In this document: positions 34,001 to 43,903 of the stretch, in pieces
How the letters are laid out: each line of letters opens with the position of its first letter
How positions within the stretch are numbered: position 1 is the stretch's first letter
Assembly: GCA_030867875.1 (NCBI GenBank)
Contig: JAOWCC010000577.1
Location: 151,706,344-151,770,343 of the forward strand
Source: Actinernus sp. WN-2022
Lineage: Eukaryota > Cnidaria > Anthozoa > Actiniaria > Actinernidae
Reading direction: 5' to 3'
Length of the DNA stretch: 64,000 bases
Program-made: the position numbers and the translations under genes
The notes under the pieces: generated by a model
The model's database searches: none
Seen by the model: only the letters and a program-made list of their open reading frames with translations
Told to the model about the DNA's origin: nothing

Positions 34001-34476
34001 TGAGAAATATCGATAATTCCATACACCTTCTTCCTCTCGGCATGGACTGGGTCAAACTTGTCTTCGACGACCCAATAACTCTCGCCATCATAAATGTGCT
34101 CTCTAAGAAACTTGATTTTCAGAATGAACTCACCCTCTGGAAGAGCTGCGAGGAGCCGTGTCGCCCTCCCGCCTGTCATGCGGACGTCCAGAGCCAGCCG
34201 GCCAACCCTCGCTTCAATACCATCGACAATCTCAATATCGCCAACATCGAGTGGGTGCTCTGCTTCCACCCTCCACGTAGAGAAGACAGCAGTGGCACCA
34301 TCAACCTCGAACTCATCTTTAGCATCATTCAAAAGTTCCACCCACTGTTCAGCTGGAAGCCTCACAAGAGGAGGAACCTGGATGTCCAGGTCGATAAATA
34401 GCGGCCTCGGTCCTTCCAGGATTGGTTCGTCATACTCCGCAAGCATCTCATCAATCAAATCATCCATAGTAGCCAT
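30895..34476 (-). pseudogene. DNA polymerase B - SF1 helicase - HNH nuclease fusion, broken
   Basis: Reading frames follow one another on the minus strand. The first (start ATG 34474-34476, after an alternative at 34491) covers to about 33080 and holds an exonuclease/palm-like region, with NTDMKGC as a weak motif A. The second (33007-32060) opens with the palm end, RVATDSIYI (polymerase motif C), then a Cys-rich stretch and an SF1 helicase: GGGGSGKTTRA (Walker A), LTPTHRLAKEM, YHSFFRY, VVIWDEVC (Walker B), VVCCGD. It meets an in-frame TAA (32060-32062); the same frame continues to about 31850, then shifts into CYLVLTSRQKVRD, TVHSTQGITI (motif V), YLAVSRVEYMRQ (motif VI). The end is HNH-like: CAAC, FSVDRLDNSKGH, LTCLEC. 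Breaks: a shift near 33075, the TAA, a shift near 31850. Palm motif B is not visible, so an internal deletion is likely. An intact version would replicate the element. Confidence 0.75.
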
Positions 34477-34510
34477 GACGAATGGGTACACATTATATGA
34501 TCACAACCCT

Positions 34511-34807
34511 CTAATAGGGAGTCGAATTGTGAGAAATTGCGAGAATCTCACCCATCACCAATTTGAACTGCTTCTTTGCTTTTCTCTCCATAGATATATG
34601 CCTATGCCAGATCTTATCTCGGCCACATGCTTGACAACACTGTATGTTACTCTGAACGCCATTTCCACAAGACCTGCAGGGTACTGGAAGTGGACGACCT
34701 TTTCGGAGCTTTGCGAGATGAACTTTACAATAAGTTCCGCAGCAGCTCTTTCCACAAATAGTTGTCCATCCGACGGTTAGCCAAGCACACAAGTTGTAAC
34801 CTTTCAT
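34511..34807 (-). CDS. Small Cys-rich, probably zinc-binding protein next to the right TIR
   Basis: 98 residues. About 14 Cys/His are arranged as CGKSCCGTYCKVH, CRSCGNG, CCQACGRD and HRH, which looks like one or two zinc ribbons; the end is basic (RKAKKQFKL). It lies between the polymerase gene and the TIR, transcribed the same way as the polymerase. A late-gene regulator or DNA-binding role is possible but not shown. The frame is open; the C-terminus beyond ILAISHNS may be extended by chance. Confidence 0.5.
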   Translation of the reverse strand: MKGYNLCAWLTVGWTTICGKSCCGTYCKVHLAKLRKGRPLPVPCRSCGNGVQSNIQCCQACGRDKIWHRHISMERKAKKQFKLVMGEILAISHNSTPY

Positions 34808-34874
34808 ATCGCAACGTGATTACATACCTCAGACAACCATTCTCTAATAGGGGGTCGAATTGCGAATATATACG

Positions 34875-35027
34875 AAACACAAAGAGCTTGGCGTAGGTCG
34901 AAAATTTGTCTATGTGTGATGGTTTTGGGTGATCGCAGAAGTGGACTGAAAACTGCAGTAATTTGTGGCATTTTCTGAGAAAGTCTAAAAGTTTTCAACA
35001 AAAAGTCCGATCACCCTCCCTGCTGCT
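34875..35027 (-). repeat. Right TIR of the Polinton-like element
   Basis: Inverse of 3930-4082 with one visible mismatch. It is followed by GTTTG (35028-35032), the second copy of the target duplication, then GACATCGG, which continues the interrupted arm of the outer element. Confidence 0.9.
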
Positions 35028-35607
35028 GTTTGACATCGGTGTTACCATAGCAACACAGCGTTGACGCCATGTATTTTACCTATCAATTTTCTCGAAATCT
35101 AGACCTAAACGTTTAAAACGACCTAGTGTCCCTTGTAGTCTAAATGTATAGGCCTTCAAGACTGCAAAGTTTTAAAACATTGTATGAGAGCGTTTTCGAA
35201 AAAAATTGGGTTGAATAGTTTCGTTCAAAAAATAAACAATTCGCCTTACTTTCTGTTTAGTCGTCGAGAACTGTGTTTTCCGGACCGATTCAAGCGATAT
35301 TTTTAGCATATTTGAGACTACTTCCCATGAAAATTTCATCCCATTTGCTTTATTCCATTTCGGTTTATGGAATCATAAGTAATGTCATAAATATGCTCAT
35401 TTTACTCAAAATAGCTTGTCTTTCCGAAATTTCTCTTTTGTCTAGATTTTACATACTTGTGTGCGTTTACCATGCACGCTTGCTACGCTTTGCTACTAGC
35501 CGAAACGCTCGTGCAAAGTCTGCTCTTAGTACAATGACATGCAAATTAGTTAAACCATGAAGCAGTGTGGGATGATAATGTTGAATAAGTGTATTTTTTG
35601 TAAGCAG

Positions 35608-35727
35608 GGCCGGGTTGTTCAAAGCCCGATTAGTGTTAATCCTGGATTAACTCTGCACAGAACCTATTGGTTGTCATGGAAATTAACCCTGGATTAGCAC
35701 TAATCGGGCTTTGAACAACCCGGCCCA
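35608..35727. repeat. Hairpin MITE in the loop of the outer foldback element
   Basis: GGGCCGGGTTGTTCAAAGCC and its complement (GGCTTTGAACAACCCGGCCC) bound about 120 bp; the arms continue inwards through ATTAGTGTTAATCC/GGATTAGCACTAAT. Near-perfect palindrome with a short loop. Confidence 0.85.
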
Positions 35728-37052
35728 GGTCGGGAAAAAGTGCTTGTGACGTCTAGACCACACCTTTAGACAGAAGAATACCCGAAAACATATTTTCTAA
35801 ATATTAATTGAAAAAGAGATTTGTATTAGTGATATTATAAAACGTTTTGTAAAGAAATATTATAAGTTATATTATAATAGCGTTACAACTGGCAGCGTGA
35901 CGATGATAATTGCATGTCATTGTAATAAGAACAGAGTTTGCCGACGAGCGTTCCGGTAGCGCGAAGCGTAGCAAGCGTGTATGGTAAACTTGTTAATTCA
36001 AAAGCAAAAGAGAAATTTCGGAAAGACACAAGCTATCAACAAATTGATACAGCAATGAAACTTGCGTGGATGAATGTAAAAGTTCCCTATATATGTTTTT
36101 GTTTTTATTCCGCGCCCTTAAAATGATTCAATGCTCTTGAAATTTACAGGGACATGTTGAAAATATTTAAAAAAATATTTATCGACTCGTTTTCGAATTA
36201 CAGCTTCCTTAGCAAATATACGTTACTATTTTGAGTAAAATGAGCATATTTATGACATTACTTATGATTCCATAAACCGAAAAAAGGCAATTGGAATGAT
36301 TTTTTATGCGAAGTAGTCCTATGCCACATATATGAAATATGCTAAAATCAATCGGTCCGGAAAACACAGTTCTCGACGACTAAACAGATAGTTAGGCGAA
36401 TTGTTTATTTTTTAAACGAAACTATTCACCGATGTCAAACAAACCTACATTTTTGGAAAGTTTATTCTATTTCTAGTAAATGGGTGAAGTGTCTAGCTCG
36501 ACCGAGCTCTGACAGTGGAGTATCAGCCGTTCAAAGTGGGTATGGTGCGACCCTGCATGGAAAATCCAGGCGATCCATCTTAATGATATTACTAAATCTG
36601 ATATAGATATAGACACTGATATAGTTACGCCCTCATGTTTGTAAATCTGATAAAACACTGCTGCCCCTTTCACGTCGGGCATAAAGTACGTCCAAATCGG
36701 CATCAGTGAGCGTGGACAAATAATTAAAATTAACACCATTTCTTTAGTTATAGTCTCAATTTGAAGAAATGTTGGTGACTTGTTAACAAAATGAAACTAC
36801 ATATTTTAGGTGTTTTATGTTAGTATGATGACGTTGTTGTGACGTCATAAGTGATGCCTCCTTTTTTGGTAAAATTCCCCCTTTAATAGATGTTACAAAC
36901 AGACTACACCATCAAAGGACCTTCATGACACACATTCCTTTGGCGCAAATTTGAACGTTCTACGACTATTATAGCAAAAGTTATAGAGGAATGACTGTTG
37001 CTATGACGTCATATTTAGTGACATCAGTTGTCATACCTAAATAAGGCTGCCT

Positions 37053-37201
37053 ATTGCTGGCTTTCACTCAATCCCCAGAGATTCCAATGACAAAGGGCAT
37101 GGCGGCCATGTTGGTGTACCTAACAAAAGAAGCTAACGAGGAATCTATTGTTAAAGGTACACCAACATGGCGGCCATGACGTCACGTGAAAGCCAGCAAT
37201 T
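37053..37201. repeat. Palindromic MITE with GGCGGCCATGTTGGTGTACC arms
   Basis: GCTGGCTTTCAC at the left faces GTGAAAGCCAGC at the right; inside, GGCATGGCGGCCATGTTGG faces its complement. About 150 bp in all. Confidence 0.8.
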
Positions 37202-37996
37202 GTTAAAAATTCAAGAAAAGAAAATAATGTGGGATTTGAGTGCCAGACTAGCGCATTACATCACTAAAACTCGAAAATCACTCAAAGGATTTTTTTCTAA
37301 GGGCATGTATAAAAAAGTATGACGTCATAATGACGTTGCCGAAAATATGACTTCAATTTTAAGCCGGTTATGGACAAAAAATAAAAATTCAAAAAACATA
37401 CGATTTTAGCCACCAACGTGTTTTATGATTGGACAAAATGTCATGCAACAATATTTACAACTCTAAAAATTGAATGAAGCGATGTTTTCATAAATGCTTT
37501 TGTGTTGTTTATTTCCCGCCAAATTTTGGCGGGAAAATGGACAAAATTCAAACTTTCATAACTTTTGATTTCCTTAACCAATCGACATCGGGTTTTCGAT
37601 TCCTTCATTCTCATCACGAGTAGATTTTAACAATATACGACATTTCGTTTTTAGAGATAATGAACAGTTGCAAGGAACGTATTACAAATGGATAAATGAC
37701 GTCATTGTGACGTCACAATGGTAGTAACATAGCTTAAAAAATCAGGTTATATTCCTTTTGCGATTCTACGTCCTTCTACCAAAATTCAATCGTCTGCATT
37801 GAAAACTTTTTAAAATATAGAACTGATGCCGTTTTTATGGTCGTTTGTGCCCACCGTGTTTTGGAAAATCCGAATCCACACTATAAAGATACCCTACACT
37901 GTAAACGACGAGGTTTTAGGGTTAATTTGTGGCTAGGATTCACAAATAAACAAGAGGAGCAGATAAACGAGAGAACAAGAACAAATCTCCGGTTCC

Positions 37997-38071
37997 ACAG
38001 CCAGGGATTCGAACCCATAATAACCCACGTGTAAAGCACCTTAACAACTACGCTAAGCAGACCGTCCACGC
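37997..38071 (-). ncRNA. tRNA-derived SINE head
   Basis: On the minus strand an A box (TAGCGTAGTTG, 38045-38055) and a perfect B box (GGTTCGAATCC, 38005-38015) stand at tRNA spacing. The flanks extend as a dispersed-repeat-like body toward 37850. The acceptor ends do not pair fully, so SINE rather than a working tRNA. Confidence 0.6.
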
Positions 38072-41000
38072 TCGGGTTTTGACAAATTTTCATCTTTTTA
38101 CTTGATACTTTATCTAAGAGACACGGTTTAATTAACTTAGTTTCCCGCTAACAGCAACCTCGAGCCGAGGTGGATGAAAAACTCGGCCTAAGAAAACACC
38201 CTAAAATGGTTCCAAAAGAAGAAAACCCACAAAGGAAACAACATGGAAGCAAAAAGGTATGTTTAATTATACATTGTACGGCAATTTGAAAGGATTTATA
38301 AAACCCCATACATATCTTCTATTTTCACAAACCCATAGATTGGGCTGCCTATGGTTAGATACAATCGGTGGTTTTGATTGTTAACAATAAAATGCTAGTG
38401 TTTGATAAGAATCTTTTTTTAAGATTCGGAGTAGCCGGCGCTTATTTTGACCCCTAAAAGATAATAAAAATGTAAATTGATAACAGCTTTTTTGTCCAAT
38501 TGACACCCGACCCCTAAAAGGTACCGCTTTACATAGAAATGTCTGTGTTTGATGGTGGATACCCTAAGTGGTACCAAACTCCTGATTTTGACCCCAAAAA
38601 GGTACGACGAGCATCCATGTACCCCTCACATAAGGGAGTCCCCCCCCCCCCGGGCTTGGATGGTACCAATGTCATTAGGATTGGCTGGTTTGTTCCTGGC
38701 ATGGTTCGGTCTGCTTCTATTAGCTTTGGCTGGTCAGGATAGAGTATTGTCAGCTGGCTGTTGAGGCTGTTTAAAGTCTCGGTATCTGTGCTGATGTTGC
38801 GCTCTTGTTGTTTGACCATAAGATGCAGAAGATCTTATTAGGCCTTGCGGCAGATCTTGTTCATTTCAGCTTGAAACTCGCTGTCCTGTCTCATGTGCGG
38901 CTGTGGCCGGTACTCAGTGGAGCCCGTTTGGACAGGTGGCTTTGCTGGTGTACTGATATACCTGTCAAGTTGGAAACACGTACAATTTGGAATGGAAATG
39001 GAGGAACTCATTTATGAAATGTTGACATTGTCAAAATCTAGACTGAGACATTTCTGTTTCCTATAAGCTGAAATCGTCACTTCTTAACAATGGAACATTT
39101 TTCATTTCCATGAATTACTGAATATTCTTAAATGCGTTTGATGATCTTAAGAAAAAATTGTTTTAGTTCTTGCCGTCTACTTTATAATGCATTATAGGCT
39201 GCAATGTTTTGATGTTAATGTCTCGATATTGTAATTTGTTACACATTTATCTGAGTTGCTTGTTCTTTTTCAGAGACACGACGACCCACTTTGTTCAATG
39301 ATGTTTTCTGATTTCCGTTGCTTTTCTCAGTGGACTATTTCTCGGCGACGCGAAAAAAAATCGTTACACCCTCAAAGTAAGTTACTAAAATGGAAAGCAA
39401 GGAATGTTTGCCCCAAAAATAGGAAGTAATTTCTAAATAAATCACCGCCTTATGACCTTAAATGGGGACTGTCAAAATGATAAACATTCTCATGACAAAA
39501 GACAAAAATAACTGCTCAGATTAGCAGAGTATGCTTTGGAGGTATGCTTTCGAGATAATTTGATGAAGAATGGCGAAGACTCGAGTGGATTACTGAAAGT
39601 GCAACTTGACTCGGTTCAGTGTAAATCAAGTTTCTAGAATAAGCTTTTGTAATCCATATTAACCTTTGCCTTCCTCCATCGAATAAAACGTTTGAAAAGC
39701 ATATCAGGACATTCACATGGTATTTCTATTATATCTCAAGGTGTTATCAATCTTAATGATATAATTCTTCTATCTCGTTGTAAGTAACGTTAGCTTGCAG
39801 CAATGTAACCGATATGGTCATGACGTCAAAGGAGTAACACGTTTTTTTAACATTTGAATCATTTCTGCTTCATAAAAGGGAATAACTTGAATAAACTTAT
39901 ATAACGCTTCGATTAATAATAAGCAAACTCAAATTGTACGATATCGATGTCAATTGTTGAATACTATTTCGGAGAAGTCGCTGATCTACGGTAATTATAA
40001 CTCCTATTATCGAGTTCATACTGTGCATGTCACGCACATCAGCGTCGTAAACCTTTGTCATTGAATCAAAACTCATCTCTTTTGCAATGTGTTTTTGACA
40101 TCTTAGATGCTTTAGTGGAAATTTATCTTTTGCAAGATTAACAGTTAAAAGAGAGGGGTGTAAGGTTATGCATGCTGCAGCTGAATGGACCTGGGGCTGT
40201 TGTGCTATTACATATTGTAGTCTATCATTTTCCCAACTATGATTGTTTGGTTGGCTTTTGATAAAAACCGGAAGGATGGATTAAACTCATCAATTCATGA
40301 AACGGGTGTTAAGAATAGTATGAACAGAGAAGAGACAATAAAACATTTGTATATCAATATGTTCCAGTTAGTTTCAATTGACACAGTATCACAATTACAG
40401 AGAAATGTATGGGATCCTAAACATTTTCCTTATTTCTCATGCAATACGGTACAATCGTAAAAATGTGCGATTGAGGCATTATTTCTACAGATATTATCAA
40501 TTCAATTCAAAGCAACTCAAAGCCAAGTAGTAAACTTTGGTGATTCATTTCTTTGATTTTAGAGAAAGCATAAAAGTTCGATTTATTTACAGTGGACATT
40601 AAAGATTTCCAGTAAAAACATGCAGATAAGAGTTTATAAAATGTATCTGCTGCAAATCTAAAACCTTAGCAAAAAATGTGCGGGCGAAGAGTTGAAAACA
40701 TAAACAAGACCTACCGTATTCTTCCCTTCTGATGTCCCAAAGTCCATTTTCGGTGATTCATTTTCCTTCTTGTAAATTCAGCTTTTCGACAAGAAACCTC
40801 AGACTCCATATTTGCACGCTAAAACCCGTAATATTGCTCGTCTTGAGACTGCCATAACTCTGACCACGAGTGACCAAATCCAACAAACATGGCAGCTTTG
40901 GAAACCTTGTTCTGTACTCCAGAAACTGCAGTGTGTTTGTTTAAATAGCCAGCAGTTATTCAAGCTAATTTGTCCTTTTGGAAAGTAGGTCCTAAACGGA

Positions 41001-42009
41001 CCAAAAGAGACGAGTATGCGATAAAATTTTGGTGAGCGGTGTTACCCAATTACGGGTTGGTACTTTATGTATCCTGCGTTATAGTGTCACAATGTAGCAT
41101 ACATGCTATGTCTACCATCTATATACTATCAGTCCTCAATGTCTCGAATTTCTGGCGATGTTTCAGAACGAACTAAAACTCCGATCGCTTGGTTGACGTT
41201 AACAAAAAGATTCCTCGTTCGATCAACCATGAAACCAAAATATTTCTTTGTTTGATTCAACCAACATGACAAGACTCAAGAAACCATTTGTCAAACGAGT
41301 TTTCTACTTCATTGCTACGGAATCCTTACTGCATGGAACGCCGTTTTCCGGTATCGTTCCGACTGTTTTAGCTTTCTGTTTAGGTTTACTTTATCGTAAA
41401 ATATGAGTTTCATGTATACTCAGGCTGGTCCTAGGTTTATCAGTTTCCTTTATTTTAGAGGGGAGCGAACTACGCCGGAATCCGCCATACGTTTAGCGTG
41501 TTCAGCAAGAAGCAGTCTTGCAAATACTATCAGTGTTCAGTATGTGGACTGCATTGTATATAGCTTTCGTAGTTTGCCTTCATACTTTATTTGATTTATT
41601 GCCACACTTACTCTTTGAATTGTAAGATTGATTTACCAGGTTTCGAACCTGTTATAGTATTTGCGTGAGTCACTGAGCAAACGGTTCCTGCGTGAGACCA
41701 GAAGAGTGGTATCTGCGTGAGCCGCTTAGTGGAAATCATATACTGGTATCTGCGTGCGCCGCTGTTCTGAAGGTTCAGCGTGAGCCCGGAATAGTGAAAT
41801 CTACTTGAGCTACTGAGCTATCTGTGTAAGTCACTGAGTTCAAAACCTCTACACGAGCCTATCATGGTGAAAAGTTTGTGAGCCACAGCGAGTGGCTAAT
41901 GGCCTTTTGCAGCTAGATATTCACGTGATTGTATAGGATTGTGCTGGATGGCAAAACAAATCTTAATTCATATATTTAACGGCACTGGCTTGTACGAGAT
42001 CGGTATTGT

Positions 42010-42265
42010 TAGAGCGGTTTTCAGTTGAGTGTAGTAAAACCAAACGCAAATTACCGACAGCCAGCCAATCATAGGAGCGAGTAATCACAAGTAACTCATA
42101 AATGGCTTCCCTGTGAGCCAACGACAAACCAAAGCAAAACCAAAAGCAATTTGCGTTTGGTTTTACTTTGGATTCTGATTGGTTGGTTTACTTTCTCAGC
42201 CAATGGGAGAGCTTAGTAAACGCAAAACCAAAACACTTCCGGCACTCAATTGAAATCCGCCCTAT
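42010..42265. repeat. MITE with GAGCGGTTTTCA-type TIRs
   Basis: AGAGCGGTTTTCAGTTGAGTG (left) faces CACTCAATTGAAATCCGCCC (right). The interior is rich in AAACCAAACGCAAA and its complement. About 255 bp, no coding content. Confidence 0.75.
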
Positions 42266-42561
42266 TAGCAAAACCTGTTTGTAAATGCTATTTTTCAACT
42301 CCAATCGATTGTCGATCTTTCTAAAACAGCGTTTTAAAAGTGGCTGGCCATCCAGCATCCTTGGCAACGCATTTTCCATGGGGATTACGACCTCATTCGT
42401 TAACGAAGTATTATATCAGCACGTGACTGTTAGCTGCAAAAGCCTATTACTATTCTATTATGCATGCGACATTGCAACCGATCGTGGTAGCTTTCACTCA
42501 TGAATTACAATTATTTTCCCATCATTGGTTTTTAGAAGCTTAACAATGCAAAGAAGCATTT

Positions 42562-42720
42562 ATAATAGAGTTATTTTAACTTGCCCGTGAAACAGAAACT
42601 ATTAGTTCGTGTGTAATACCAAGATAAACACAAAAGAGAACAAAAGAATTAGACAGTGTGTAATAGTGTATAATACGCTACTATCTATTTCACGGGTTAA
42701 GTAAAATCACTCTAATACGA
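42562..42720. repeat. MITE with ~35-bp inverted ends
   Basis: TAATAGAGTTATTTTAACTT followed by GCCCGTGAAA faces TTTCACGGGTTAAGTAAAAT then CACTCTAATA. AT-rich interior. Confidence 0.65.
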
Positions 42721-43903
42721 AAAGAAGAATATAGGGCCATTTTATATAACACAAAACAATCAATATAATTAGTAAAAATAAATTCTGGCGACTTTGGGGT
42801 TGATAATGTCCAGGCTAAGAGATGGTCCGTAAAATCGTCACGGAGAGCTGCTGTGGCGTTTTGAGAACCATTTCTAAGCCAAGGCCATTATCAGCCAGAT
42901 ATAGCAGTAAGCGGTTAAATAGATAATGGGAGGATAGTTGTCAAATTTATCGCGTACTTTGTAACGTAAAACGAATTCAGTCATTGCCTGTGCAATTTAC
43001 TCGAAACCAGCACGTCTGTTTCGTTGGTCGTTTTGGTTACCTTTAGAAACACTAACTGAATATTTTTTAGACATTTTGGTGTTCAAAATTGGGCGTGCAT
43101 TTTGCACCAGTTATTTATATTTCCTGGTCATCACATTTTACATAAAATATATTTTAAAAAAGTTATAGATCTGCCATTTCATTTCAAATATCACTTTGGA
43201 GATAAAAATTCGCCAGACTGATCCGTCTAGTGAAAGTGTGGATTATAATTACTGGTTATTTCATAGTTTTATATGGCACACAGGCGAATATTTTATGAGA
43301 AATTTGTATTCTTTGTATTATTTATATACCAACATAATATAAACTTCGAGTGGAATTTTTGCCGGTATTCCATTAGAAAATAACCATATTACGATCCTAT
43401 AAATAACCAATATCACGAAAACAAAGTAACTTACCAGACGAAAGACTGCGAAATTTCTCAGAAAACAAAAGTTTCGAGTGGCGGACGCGTCTGTAGACTA
43501 ATTATGTATTCAAAATCTTGAATTCTTATTGGCTGATACAGAAATGGCGCGAAATTTCCTGCATTTTCATTGGCCTGATCTAGCCATGAAATACCGCTCT
43601 GTATTTCATAGAAAAACCAATAAATACCGCCCTGTATTTCATAGTAAAGCTGAGCTCTGATTGGCTTAAATATAGATTGATAGGATAATTATATTATGAG
43701 CACACCTTATCTGGAAAATAAATTAGTCAATGGCAATCAATGTATCAAAACAATTACATATATAATACTTTTATCGAAGAAGCTTTCAATTTATTAATTA
43801 TTACTCTTTGTATGCTTTTAATACATGTTTTAATGTGTGAAAGTAACATATTTTAATGACTTACAATGAAACTTTAGTACTTCATGCAAAACAAAATAAT
43901 GTT

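Larger units (their letters stand above)
3930..35027. mobile_element. Polinton-like (virus-derived) DNA element, interrupted by a MULE
   Basis: 153-bp TIRs begin AGCAGCAGGG on both sides, and a direct GTTTG lies immediately outside each end (3925-3929 and 35028-35032). An uninterrupted copy of the target (GTTTGACATCGG on the minus strand, near 36427-36440) shows the pre-insertion state. Starting with AG, a 4-6-bp target duplication and a retroviral-type integrase fit the Polinton/Maverick group. Genes in order: membrane protein (-), minor structural-like (-), capsid-like (+), coiled-coil membrane protein (-), [MULE], second capsid-like (+), two small membrane proteins (+), integrase (+), polymerase-helicase-HNH (-), Cys-rich protein (-). 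I find no packaging ATPase or adenovirus-type protease, which canonical Polintons carry. Most genes are broken, so it is a relic. Confidence 0.85.
3785..36584. mobile_element. Outermost foldback/long-TIR element flanked by TTAA
   Basis: The left arm is 3785-3929 continued, across the later insertion, at 35033-35525. The right arm is 35935-36584 in inverse orientation. They share GCCTGGATTTTCC, CCACTTTGAACGGCTGATA, CTGTCAGAGCTCGGTCG, TTTTCCGGACCGATT and GCTTGCTACGCTT. The left arm has about 165 bp (35040-35205) that the right lacks. TTAA stands at each outer end, the target duplication typical of piggyBac-type transposases; no transposase is present, so the class is inferred. About 400 bp between the arms hold a small hairpin MITE. 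Without the later insertions this element was about 1.7 kb. Confidence 0.65.
36585..43903. other. 7.3 kb without a recognisable gene
   Basis: 3' flank of the endonuclease gene. It contains several MITEs, a tRNA-derived SINE head on the minus strand (37997-38071), a poly-C run near 38641, and a degenerate short repeat at 41640-41880 (variants of TCTGCGTGAGCC). CGTCA/TGACG motifs are unusually frequent between 36820 and 37720. Open frames are short and unconvincing. Confidence 0.5.

Noticed and set aside
3785..36584. CRISPR-like or integron-like array from the many inverted and direct repeats
   Set aside because: Repeats are unevenly spaced, of different families and in eukaryotic DNA with introns; no array structure.
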